NCBI RefSeq assembly: GCF_003013715.1
Contig: NC_072814.1
Location: 992,001 to 1,056,000, forward strand
Reading direction: 5' to 3'
DNA from: Candidozyma auris
Lineage: Eukaryota; Ascomycota; Pichiomycetes; Serinales; Metschnikowiaceae
DNA: 64,000 nt
Below the pieces are notes generated by a model. That model saw only the letters and a program-made list of their open reading frames with translations, was not told where the DNA came from and made no database searches. A program made the position numbers and the translations under genes. Positions 40,209-48,590 of this stretch are shown piece after piece. How positions within the stretch are numbered: position 1 is the stretch's first letter; the number at the start of each line of letters is the position of its first letter.

Positions 40209-42680
40209 ATGTCTACTCGAGATAAAACTTCCAAAGATGGCGCTTCTGAACCCAAAATTGACGAGCTTCTAGAGAAATTGAAAAACGTCGATCTCGATGA
40301 TGACCTCGAGGATGATGCCCCAGATATGCTTCCAGAACAAGATATAGAAGCCGGGGAGTGGAATGAGACAACGGTAGACGTGTCGGAATCGCAGTATAAG
40401 GTGATCAAGCACCCATTGAATATGGATGAAATAGTCACTGTGAAAGCTGGGCCAGGGTCAGGTAAAACATTCACGTTAATGGCCAGAATTGCTCGTTTGA
40501 TAGGAGAAGGAGAAGTTCAGCCACACGAGATCTTAGTGCTATCAATGGCAAACCGCTCGGTCAATGCGTTGCAAAATAGTCTAGAGAGACTTGTGGGATG
40601 CGAGGTGGCCTCCCAAGTGGAAATTTCCACATTCCACTCGTTCTGTGGCTCTGTGGTGGACCAATACGCTCTAATGCTCGACCCAGGGATGTTGAAAAGA
40701 AGACTTCTAGATCAGGAGAGTTGGAGACGGCTCGCTGAGTTCTTCCTTCAAAAGACCGTTAGATTGAATGGGCACTCTGTGGGTGCAACATTTTCCCCTG
40801 CTAGGTTCGATAAGCTCCTTATAGAGATTGCCAATGGGAACCTAACGACATCACAGGCATCACAGCTCTACGGGGTGCTGGCAGAGTACTTGGATGAGGT
40901 CTTCAAATATATGAAGACTCACGGAATGATGCGATACCAGGATCTAGTGATGCTAGCCTTGAAGGTGATGGACCAGTCGCTAGAAGGACCTAAAGAGGAA
41001 CTTTTGCATCGTATAGCCTCTTTCAAGATGGTTGTTGTAGACGAGTTTCAGGACATGTATCCATTGCTACTATCAGTTGTGAGAGCTGTGGTGGAGTATC
41101 CCACACTAGGATACGAGAAGCGGGTTAGAAAGAATACGGTTATCGCTGGCGATCAAAACCAAGGTATTTACGAGTTCTTGGGCTCGAGCCCCCAGTCTAT
41201 GGAGCAGCTTCATAAGATGCTTCCTCAAATGAAAGTCACTAGTTTGCCTTTAAACGAATCACATCGATGTACGCAAGATATCTTGGATACCGCTGTGTCA
41301 ATGTGCTTGGGTGAAACGGATTATAATGGTCCTGATCATATACTATCGATGAAGCCTATCACAAGAACATGGAAGCCTATACTTCTTACAAACTTCAAGG
41401 GGGATGAGCATTCCATGGTTGCCGAGGAGATCATCAGGCTCATATGCTCGCTGGGGGGTTTGATTAATCCTCGTGATATCGCTATACTTTCAAGGACAAA
41501 TGATGAGGCTGTTAAAATGCAAAACTTACTTCGAAATAATTATGGTCTTGAATGCACTAAAATCTCACTGGGAAATATATGGGTTCATTCTAGAGCCCGT
41601 TTATTTCGTGACATCTTGAGTATCATATCAGGCGACGCTGATGCCAGCTTCTGTCTTCTTCATATTCTCAAGATACTAGATACTTGCCCAGGTGCGAGTC
41701 AAAGGGCATCTAAGGTCTTCAGTCGAGCAATTGAAGAAGGTTTGGCACGCGAGCACACATTCTTGGAAGACTACGTGTACGAAAGCCTTTCATCCGAGGC
41801 AAATCTTCATGCTTTATTTAAAAAGCATCAGTCATCCTTGGCCAATATTGCTGCATTCATGAACCAGGTGCAACATGAAAGAGCGATATTCAACAAGCTA
41901 GAAGAAGAGGGAACGACAAGCTATCTTCCGATAGCTGTGGCAGAATGCCTACAAAGGATGTGCGCTTTGAGTGGAATTCGTGAGTATATGAATATGAATG
42001 GGCCAGATATTTTACCTTATCGTGATATCCTCCTCTCATTCAATGAATCTTTGCACTACTGTTTCGAAAATTACGTTGCCCATAATGAATTCAAAGAGCG
42101 GACTTTTTTGGACTACTTTTTGCAAAATTACGATCAAGAAGTGCCTCCCAAACACCAGTCGCTGGTCCAAGTGCTGACGATTCATTCAGCTAAGGGCCTC
42201 GAATTTCCCGTAGTGTTCATTCTTGGAGGATTCAACAACACTTGGCACACCATTCTTCTGGGTGAAAACCAAGTGCCATCCAGTTACTCAAGGCTTTTAT
42301 ATGTTGCTTGCACAAGAGCAAAAGATCTCCTTTACATCAGCAGTCAAACCAGGCCGGGAGATTTGTCGAAGAATTGCAGAAATTGGTTCACCACAGAGGT
42401 GCCCGATTTATCATCAGATGCAAGCGACGACTGTAACAGCATTGGAGCCCGGAGCTTTCCCAAGTTGCTCGATTCGAAGCCGCAAGGCTCGTTGTTATCA
42501 CGTCTACTGAGTGATCTCCAACGGCCACAGCCAAGCAGCCAAAAATTACAAAGAGGAAAGGAGTACTACGACATTTTCCTTCAGAAAAGGTACTATCATT
42601 CCCGGATTCCAAACTTTCAGTTACGCATGAGTTACCTTTCCTCGAAAACTCGTCGAGTTTTTCACCGACTCAGACCTTGA
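40209..42680 (+). CDS. HMI1: Mitochondrial UvrD/Rep-type helicase Hmi1
   Basis: An 823-residue superfamily 1 3'-5' DNA helicase. Walker A is AGPGSGKT (80-87), preceded by a Q-motif glutamine (SESQYKVI); motif II is VVDEFQDMYP (~278-287); motif V is LTIHSAKGLEFPVVF and motif VI RLLYVACTRAKDLLY. The best family fit is Hmi1, needed for mitochondrial DNA maintenance. The N-terminus is acidic and would not import a protein, but the C-terminus (RYYHSRIPNFQLRMSYLS... to HRLRP) is rich in Arg, Tyr and Ser with no acids, as in Hmi1, whose targeting signal is known to be C-terminal. Srs2, the other yeast UvrD helicase, is longer and nuclear. Confidence 0.85.
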   Translation: MSTRDKTSKDGASEPKIDELLEKLKNVDLDDDLEDDAPDMLPEQDIEAGEWNETTVDVSESQYKVIKHPLNMDEIVTVKAGPGSGKTFTLMARIARLIGEGEVQPHEILVLSMANRSVNALQNSLERLVGCEVASQVEISTFHSFCGSVVDQYALMLDPGMLKRRLLDQESWRRLAEFFLQKTVRLNGHSVGATFSPARFDKLLIEIANGNLTTSQASQLYGVLAEYLDEVFKYMKTHGMMRYQDLVMLALKVMDQSLEGPKEELLHRIASFKMVVVDEFQDMYPLLLSVVRAVVEYPTLGYEKRVRKNTVIAGDQNQGIYEFLGSSPQSMEQLHKMLPQMKVTSLPLNESHRCTQDILDTAVSMCLGETDYNGPDHILSMKPITRTWKPILLTNFKGDEHSMVAEEIIRLICSLGGLINPRDIAILSRTNDEAVKMQNLLRNNYGLECTKISLGNIWVHSRARLFRDILSIISGDADASFCLLHILKILDTCPGASQRASKVFSRAIEEGLAREHTFLEDYVYESLSSEANLHALFKKHQSSLANIAAFMNQVQHERAIFNKLEEEGTTSYLPIAVAECLQRMCALSGIREYMNMNGPDILPYRDILLSFNESLHYCFENYVAHNEFKERTFLDYFLQNYDQEVPPKHQSLVQVLTIHSAKGLEFPVVFILGGFNNTWHTILLGENQVPSSYSRLLYVACTRAKDLLYISSQTRPGDLSKNCRNWFTTEVPDLSSDASDDCNSIGARSFPKLLDSKPQGSLLSRLLSDLQRPQPSSQKLQRGKEYYDIFLQKRYYHSRIPNFQLRMSYLSSKTRRVFHRLRP

Positions 42681-42950
42681 TTGTTGTGCAAATGGCACGT
42701 TACTTTTTGCAATGATTTTGTTCATAACCTGGAGTGCGTATTTTGCTTTTCGCAACCAACCATTATTTCGTTCTGACTCCGATAGCTACCTTGATTTAAT
42801 TGACATGCGCGTTAGTGGTTTACGAGGTCCGGCAATAAAATTCGACCATGCATTTAGTCATTTCGCTTACGAGTCGGAAATGCTTGATCTTACATAAGTT
42901 TCTTTTCTACACCACCAAGTGAACGGGCCTCTACCAAACGAGTCTATTGT

Positions 42951-43433
42951 ATGACTCTTGTGCGAGACATTGATCTACAGGTAGCTCTCATAGAGTACCC
43001 TGATATGAAGCGGTATTTGAGGACGTTTCAAGTTCCTATTGATCCAGCATACAAAACAAGTTTCAAGCTACGACCAACTTTGAAAGATCACATCGTTGTC
43101 TTCAAGAAGAAGAAACTACATTACTCGCAGCTTTGGCAAACGAAGAGGAATATCTACCACGATAATTTTGCAACCGCTCCTGAAGAAAGTATACAACCGA
43201 ACCAGATATTCCGAAGTTGCCTTCGTTGTCGCAGATTCAAAAAGAAGTGCACTCGCCAGCTTCCGGAATGCCTGAACTGTGCTTCTTGCGACGAAATCTG
43301 TGTCTATCCTTCAACAAAGAAACGCAAGTCAGGACTTGTGAAAAAGAATACGATTACCGCTCAACCTAGCAGCGCGATCTCCTCAAATGTACAACAACGG
43401 CGTTGCAGCGATCTATATAGATTGCTCAATTAA
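42951..43433 (+). CDS. Small Zn2Cys6 zinc-cluster protein, unknown function
   Basis: A 160-residue basic protein with a fungal zinc cluster near the C-terminus: C90-x2-C93-x6-C100-x6-C107-x2-C110-x6-C117, with RRFKKKC and a basic stretch (KKRKSG) after it. The N-terminal 85 residues contain no recognisable domain. Typical zinc-cluster regulators carry the cluster at the N-terminus and a long middle-homology region; this one has neither. It could be a small DNA-binding regulator or the C-terminal-cluster (Ume6-like) arrangement in a truncated form. No dimerisation coil is seen. Confidence 0.75.
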   Translation: MTLVRDIDLQVALIEYPDMKRYLRTFQVPIDPAYKTSFKLRPTLKDHIVVFKKKKLHYSQLWQTKRNIYHDNFATAPEESIQPNQIFRSCLRCRRFKKKCTRQLPECLNCASCDEICVYPSTKKRKSGLVKKNTITAQPSSAISSNVQQRRCSDLYRLLN

Positions 43434-43529
43434 TCCATAAACTCTTATCTATTTATTCTTATGGTTGTCATTATAGACATGACGGTCATTAAATATACAA
43501 ATACTGATCAAAAGCAGATAGTAATATAT

Positions 43530-44924
43530 TCATGAAAGCTTGGAAAGTAAGCTGAGTAAGCCTGACTTCTGATCATCATTGTCGTTACCTGTAGAGCCTT
43601 CACCCGTGCCGTTGCTATCTGTTGAAGACAATTGATGATCTCCGTGGTGAGCTTTGCGAAGTTCCAAGTCATCCTTGTGATGCGCCTCAAACTCCTCGAG
43701 GTCCTCTGGGAGCGATGGTTCAAAGTTGGTGTCGTCATCATCAGATTCCGTGTCACTTTTGGCAATCTTAATGACATCAGTCTCTTCCTCTCTGTCGTAC
43801 TCCTTGATTTGTATGTCTTCCGAGAACGCCACACTTTTCTTTCCCGAAGCACTTGAAGAAGTGGACGAGTCGGACGCTTTCCTTCTCTTCACCGGTGGGG
43901 CATCATCATCGTCATCATCGCTATCTGAGTTCTCGTAAGTGGGCAATGCATCATCATCTTTAGCAGTTGGTGGAGGAGAACCCGAATCAAAAGCAGGAGA
44001 CTCTTCTTCTTCGGCTTCAATTTTGGCGCCCAGAGGTTCTTGAGCAGCTTCTTCATCTAGCATCTCTTGTAAAGATGACCTTGTGGAACGCAGTTTCTCC
44101 AATCTGTCCTGGATGATTTTCTCCTTTGACTCGTCTGTGGTCAAACCTTCTTCGATAACTCGCTGGAGACTCGCCAAGGACGTCAAGATATCTCGACGGG
44201 CGGTCTTGATGTCTTTCAAGTTCTGTGACGTGACATCACAGAGCTTCTCGAATACATTAAGCTTGGAGATGTATATTTTCGGCAGCGGGAGAGCATCTTG
44301 ATCGGCATGGTCATTAGGCAAGTACTGCTTCGACTGAGTACCAATCTGCGTCAAGTTAGAGTTACACACCTCGGCCAACTGCGACATATGATTGTAGAGA
44401 TTATTCAAGTGAAGCAACTCGCTATTAAGCTTTGGCCCAGAGAGCTGTGCTCGTGCCACAGGAGAAGGGTCAGCGGTAGCGGCAGCACCATCATCATTTA
44501 GGCGTCTACCAGACTTCAGCAAATCGACAGCTTTACGCATCTTCCGTATATCACTAGCGCCAAATATGCCTCTCTGTTCCCAAACGCCTATGAGCCTGTC
44601 GATCTTTGGTTTAATAGGGTCGTCAAGCGAAGGGTACACCTTGTTGAGCACTTGTGGCAAGGACTTGGCGAACTCCACCAGAAACTCGGGTTTCCGCTTA
44701 TGACGAGCCTGCTGCACAACGTCGTTGCACAAGTACAACAACGAGAGCTTCTTCTTCGAGGTCAACTTGGGATTGTCCAGCAAAGTATACCCGCTCCACA
44801 ACTCACATAACTCTTTCACCCTGCGGTGATGGAACAACACCCATTGTGAAATCGACACAATCAGGTCCTGAGTTTCCTGAAGAGAGTCCAACTTCTTTTT
44901 GAAGATGTCTGGAGAAAACGACAT
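43530..44924 (-). CDS. RTT103: RNA polymerase II CTD-interacting termination factor Rtt103
   Basis: A 464-residue protein (409 in Saccharomyces). The first ~135 residues are a CTD-interacting domain: MSFSPDIFKKKLDSL, SQWVLFHHRRVKELCELW, LSLLYLCNDVVQQARHK, IGVWEQRGIF. Rtt103 binds Ser2-phosphorylated Rpb1 CTD and recruits the Rat1 exonuclease for transcription termination. A predicted coiled coil (~235-285) follows, then a long acidic, Ser/Asp-rich tail with a KRRK basic patch (possible NLS). The ATG at 44924 fits the family start; the frame extends to 44945 only through a non-ATG codon. Confidence 0.88.
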   Translation of the reverse strand: MSFSPDIFKKKLDSLQETQDLIVSISQWVLFHHRRVKELCELWSGYTLLDNPKLTSKKKLSLLYLCNDVVQQARHKRKPEFLVEFAKSLPQVLNKVYPSLDDPIKPKIDRLIGVWEQRGIFGASDIRKMRKAVDLLKSGRRLNDDGAAATADPSPVARAQLSGPKLNSELLHLNNLYNHMSQLAEVCNSNLTQIGTQSKQYLPNDHADQDALPLPKIYISKLNVFEKLCDVTSQNLKDIKTARRDILTSLASLQRVIEEGLTTDESKEKIIQDRLEKLRSTRSSLQEMLDEEAAQEPLGAKIEAEEEESPAFDSGSPPPTAKDDDALPTYENSDSDDDDDDAPPVKRRKASDSSTSSSASGKKSVAFSEDIQIKEYDREEETDVIKIAKSDTESDDDDTNFEPSLPEDLEEFEAHHKDDLELRKAHHGDHQLSSTDSNGTGEGSTGNDNDDQKSGLLSLLSKLS

Positions 44925-45295
44925 GAGGTGTAGAACCGAAGGCAACTATAAGGTTAGATTTATGTATAGTTAGTGTCTGCGAAGACCAAATATAAGGTAC
45001 AGTACACTTGAGGAGAGAGTATGGGGATCGAGGAGGGAACAAGACATTGTGATCAGAATTCGAGAGATAAAGTCTATAATTGAACTTGTTTTGAAGTGAT
45101 TAGATGACAGTTCAGTTCAGAGTTACGATTTCAGGTCAATTGGTGGCTGTAGTGCGAGGAATAGTTGGCACTGGTTCATGGTGAGTTTACTGAGAGCTTC
45201 ATTACTTTATGGGTATGCAAGGAGTGGCATACTTGTGAGGTATTAATAAGAATGAAGTGTACCGTGATTTAAGACTTTAATTCCCTTTTCTTTTC

Positions 45296-45313
45296 TTTTT
45301 TTTTTTTTTTTTT
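45296..45313 (+). repeat. Poly(dA:dT) tract, 18 T
   Basis: Run of 18 T within a C/T-rich stretch between RTT103 and CSM1; likely nucleosome-disfavouring. Confidence 0.9.
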
Positions 45314-45855
45314 CTCTGGGCAAGACACAGTCAGGTCCAGCTTTGGCATACGACAAGTTACCTACCTTGATTTTATTCCGCTGCTAGCCGATAGGTTAAT
45401 TACTCATCAAAGCTTTACCCCAATTACGCCCTTAGGAGTACAATTGTGGTACCTCGTTCCTGATCAAATAATTGTAGTTATCAGGTGGTTCAGTGGACTC
45501 CGATTTTTTCAACCATCACCCAGCTAAATCCTTCAGTCTCTCATGATGCTTAGATTCAAGCTTCCATGTTCCACGCTTGGTAGTTGAAATAAAATTCTAA
45601 ATTTAGACCTCTCAATGAAAGCTGTGAAATAGTCAAAGCAGCTTCTGTCTTGTCTTGTAAACTCCTGTCACGTATCTTCGAGGGCCCCACATTGGTGGTG
45701 TCTGAATAGCACGAAATGGATTAACAGGACGGAAAAGTTCAAAAATGATTCGATCATTCTGTTAAAACTGAAGCGAAATTCAAAATACGATGATTTTCAG
45801 CTCTATGATTTTGTAGCGTTCTGTACTGTTATTGTTAATTCTAGGGTATGGGTGA

Positions 45856-45866
45856 TTTCGCAGCCA
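45856..45866 (-). promoter_or_regulatory. TGGCTGCGAAA motif upstream of CSM1
   Basis: Exact minus-strand copy of the recurrent word, 415 bp before CSM1. Confidence 0.55.
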
Positions 45867-46280
45867 ATACATTATACAACTTGAGGTTCCAGACTATCGC
45901 CAATTAAAGCGGAAAGGGTCTGAAAGTTGAGAATTGACAAACAAAAACCCAGAAAGAACATCAAAGAAAAGGATATCACTACTCAGTCCAGATCTTCTTT
46001 TTGGGGTGAAGTTCAGTTGCAAGGTTAAACACCACTTAAGCGTAGCCAAAGACATTGCAGCTAAAGCTCTCAAAATCACACAAAGTTTTATAGACGGAGA
46101 GTCAAATCTTCAACTTTCTCTCTCCTCATTTCTAAAATCATATCATCTATCTTTTATTTATTTTTCGTTTGAGAATCAATCGCCTGTTACTACTCTTCTT
46201 CTGGTCCGAGTACATATAACGCGCAACTGTAAACAAACAGATCAACTTACTAGCACATAGTTCACCATACCTACAAGCAA

Positions 46281-47312
46281 ATGCCGAGAGCTAAGAAGCA
46301 ACAAGATCCGGACGAGTCCATAGAGGTTGTGTCTGAAGAGCAACGCGTCCGGAAATCCCCCAGACGAAAGAACCCAACAGAAAAGATGACCAAGCCTGTG
46401 AAGAAGGAAACGAAGAAACCGGGACCAAAAAAAAGGGGACCCAAAAAAGCATCCAAAGATCAATATGGCTTGCCTCAATTACTGCCGTCTAAAGAGATTC
46501 CTCTGCCCATAGAGTTCCCCAAAGTGATGTCTAGAGTGCCCTCATTGAACCATCCATCTCTGGCGTCATCTACGCCAGCTCCTCCTCGCCAAAAGATCAC
46601 GGAACAGGATATTATTGCGGCCACTTCGAGCCATGATATTGTTGGATACTTGAACACTCTTGTGGGGAGTGAGGCGGAAGCCAACTTGAATGAGTATAGG
46701 AGGACTACTAAGCTTCAGATGGACAATGATGCAAGTCTCATTCGCCAATTGAGAACAGAGCTACAACAGAAACAAGAGCTGATAGATACTCTCCTTAAAC
46801 AGGTGCTGCAGCTACAAAATAACGGGTCAGCTTTGCCTGCCACTGCTAACGCTACTCCTCAAAAGAGAGTGACGGGTGAATTGTATAAGCTGCCCATCAG
46901 ATCGAACTCAGCTTCCACCCTGATGATCAGTCTGGATGATCTAGCTCAGGAAATGAAGACCATTGGCGTTACTCTTGACATGCTTGAGCTTCTAACGGGA
47001 GTGAGAATTGTCAATTACGAGGAGGACAAGGAGAAATTCCACTTCGACGTGAAGCAGTCTAGTACTAACAGCGAAGACGACTCCAGCACCATCACCGTGG
47101 AGTACAAACTTGTGATAAAGAAACAATTTGAGCTTTCTGCTGATGTTAATTATATTCCTACATTCTTAAAGAAGGTCCCCTCCTCTGTGAAGAACAGATT
47201 GATAGAAAACCTCCCTGACTACTTACAGGGCAGCCTTGTGTTCCCGTACAATACACTCAGCCAGTTCTATGCGAAAATGAACCGTGCTCTCAATAAAAGC
47301 ACGAAAAGCTGA
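46281..47312 (+). CDS. CSM1: Monopolin / nucleolar cohibin subunit Csm1
   Basis: A 343-residue protein (190 in Saccharomyces). Residues 1-60 are highly basic (PRRKNPTEK, KKPGPKKRGPKKASK), a likely nuclear/nucleolar signal absent from the shorter yeast protein. A coiled coil (~130-190) precedes the globular Csm1/Pcs1 domain (~205-340), which ends with the signature LPDYLQGSLVFPYNTLSQFY then KMNRALNK. Csm1 works with Lrs4 in rDNA silencing and in meiosis I kinetochore mono-orientation. The neighbour downstream is the YCR087C-A homologue in convergent orientation, the same pairing as Saccharomyces YCR086W/YCR087C-A, which supports the call. Confidence 0.88.
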   Translation: MPRAKKQQDPDESIEVVSEEQRVRKSPRRKNPTEKMTKPVKKETKKPGPKKRGPKKASKDQYGLPQLLPSKEIPLPIEFPKVMSRVPSLNHPSLASSTPAPPRQKITEQDIIAATSSHDIVGYLNTLVGSEAEANLNEYRRTTKLQMDNDASLIRQLRTELQQKQELIDTLLKQVLQLQNNGSALPATANATPQKRVTGELYKLPIRSNSASTLMISLDDLAQEMKTIGVTLDMLELLTGVRIVNYEEDKEKFHFDVKQSSTNSEDDSSTITVEYKLVIKKQFELSADVNYIPTFLKKVPSSVKNRLIENLPDYLQGSLVFPYNTLSQFYAKMNRALNKSTKS

Positions 47313-47328
47313 TCTGCGACGCCACGTC

Positions 47329-47787
47329 TCACATGGAAAGGACTATTTTACCATCCTCAACCTTTACTTGAAGCTTTTTCAACACATCTTTCTTGCCCTT
47401 CTTAGTATCGCTACTGATCGCCTTGACTACCTTGTATAATGACCCATTGGCATACTTTTTAAGGTCAAGAGATTCAGACCTGTCCTTGGACTTTTTGGAC
47501 TTCTCTTTGGAAGTCTTGACAGGCTTGGCGTCAGGTTTAGAAGTATCGGGCCTTGATTCCTGTTTCTTCTCAACAGGCTTGGGGTTCTGTTTCTTGCCCT
47601 TGTACAAGCCTTTCTCATATTTTTCGGCTTCCGAGATGCACTGGGTATGCGAACGGTACTCAGTCCCGTTGAAGGTAGTGGAGCAGTCTATACATGTGAA
47701 ATAGGCATCGGGACATCTGGAGCGATGCTGGTCCAACTTCTTCTTAACGATAGTGTCGTTGCAGACCTCACACGAAAAGGATACCAT
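47329..47787 (-). CDS. LYAR-type zinc-finger protein (YCR087C-A homologue)
   Basis: A 152-residue protein (153 in YCR087C-A). The N-terminus has two C2HC fingers: C6-x2-C9...H21-x3-C25 and C32-x2-C35...H47-x2-C50. A Lys/Glu/Pro-rich linker (~60-115) follows, then a small conserved C-terminal module (LKKYANGSLYKVVKAIS...GKKDVLKKLQVKV). LYAR proteins are nucleolar, RNA/DNA-binding, and tied to ribosome biogenesis. The ATG at 47787 gives the family start MVSFSCEVC; the longer open frame to 47898 was not used. It converges with CSM1, 16 bp between stops. Confidence 0.9.
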   Translation of the reverse strand: MVSFSCEVCNDTIVKKKLDQHRSRCPDAYFTCIDCSTTFNGTEYRSHTQCISEAEKYEKGLYKGKKQNPKPVEKKQESRPDTSKPDAKPVKTSKEKSKKSKDRSESLDLKKYANGSLYKVVKAISSDTKKGKKDVLKKLQVKVEDGKIVLSM

Positions 47788-48197
47788 ATGTACTTGAGCT
47801 TGAGATGCGATGAGATGCGATGATAATGTACTATACTTTTTCGCGTTTATCCATAGACCGCCCAAGATGGGTACGTACGATTTGGCTATGCATGTCAAAC
47901 TATAAACAGTGAAATGAAATGAAATGATATGAAATGTAGCGAAATGCGTTTGTGTAACGCTCTGAAAGTCGAGTCCGACTCACCAGAATATAGCGGTCAA
48001 TGCTCATTACTTCAACAAGGCAGGTAAATGCGGGCAAAGGAGCTGTTGCTAAGGCTTAAATTTATTCGAACAGGCCAAATTATTCTGAGGAGTCATCTAA
48101 GGCAAGACTCCCAGAGGCTCGAAGCCGTCTTACATCCTTGTGTCGTCGGCTTTATCCGAAAAGGTACAACATCAACGACCCTAAACTCCCACCTCGA
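47788..48197. other. Intergenic region with simple repeats
   Basis: 0.41 kb between the zinc-finger gene and the COX16 stop. It contains two copies of TGAGATGCGA (47801-47820) and a GAAAT-rich stretch (47911-47946). No gene was recognised. Confidence 0.6.
47911..47946 (+). repeat. GAAAT microsatellite-like repeat
   Basis: Six GAAAT units with interruptions, about 125 bp upstream of the YCR087C-A homologue. Confidence 0.8.
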
Positions 48198-48590
48198 TCA
48201 ACTCAGAGGCTTCCACCAAACGGGTTCGTCTTCTTTCCTTCTCTGCACACGTACGATCTCGTAATCATCCTGAACGTCCTCGGTGTGGTCTTTTAAGAGA
48301 CCCTGAAGTCTATAGTAGTCGTCACGCTTATCAAAAGACCGTTTTTTGTCAATCATGCTGAGCATCTCGTCCTCACTCAACTGCCTGTGTTTCTCGTCAT
48401 ACTTCTCCCACTTCACAGCAGTGAACTTTTGGAGGTACAAGGCCCCAGCGTAAATGCTTAGCATAAAAGGGAGGCCAAAGAAAAGAAAGTGATTCTTCCG
48501 GAGAAGCTTCTGGTACCTTCCTGCAAACGTCTTATCGAAAGCCTCTTGCTCCTTCTTGCCTCGAAAGATCTTGTTGCCCAAGTAAACCAT
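48198..48590 (-). CDS. COX16: Cytochrome c oxidase assembly protein Cox16
   Basis: A 130-residue mitochondrial inner-membrane protein (118 in Saccharomyces). One transmembrane segment, FLFFGLPFMLSIYAGALYL (~35-53), follows the family motif AGRYQKLLRKNHF; downstream are FTAVKWEKYD and the conserved YYRLQGL. Cox16 helps Cox1-Cox2 maturation in complex IV assembly. The ATG at 48590 gives the usual short basic N-terminus; an upstream ATG at 48644 would add 18 residues and cannot be excluded. A TGGCTGCGAAA motif lies 244 bp upstream. Confidence 0.9.
   Translation of the reverse strand: MVYLGNKIFRGKKEQEAFDKTFAGRYQKLLRKNHFLFFGLPFMLSIYAGALYLQKFTAVKWEKYDEKHRQLSEDEMLSMIDKKRSFDKRDDYYRLQGLLKDHTEDVQDDYEIVRVQRRKEDEPVWWKPLS

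Larger units (their letters stand above)
44925..46280. other. Long divergent intergenic region RTT103 / CSM1
   Basis: 1.36 kb. It holds an 18-T tract at 45296-45313, a TTTCGCAGCCA motif at 45856-45866, and otherwise AT-rich sequence with no supported gene or RNA. Confidence 0.6.

Noticed and set aside
42712..42897. 61-codon ATG frame between HMI1 and the zinc-cluster gene
   Set aside because: Short, in the zinc-cluster gene's promoter, no recognisable feature beyond a hydrophobic start.
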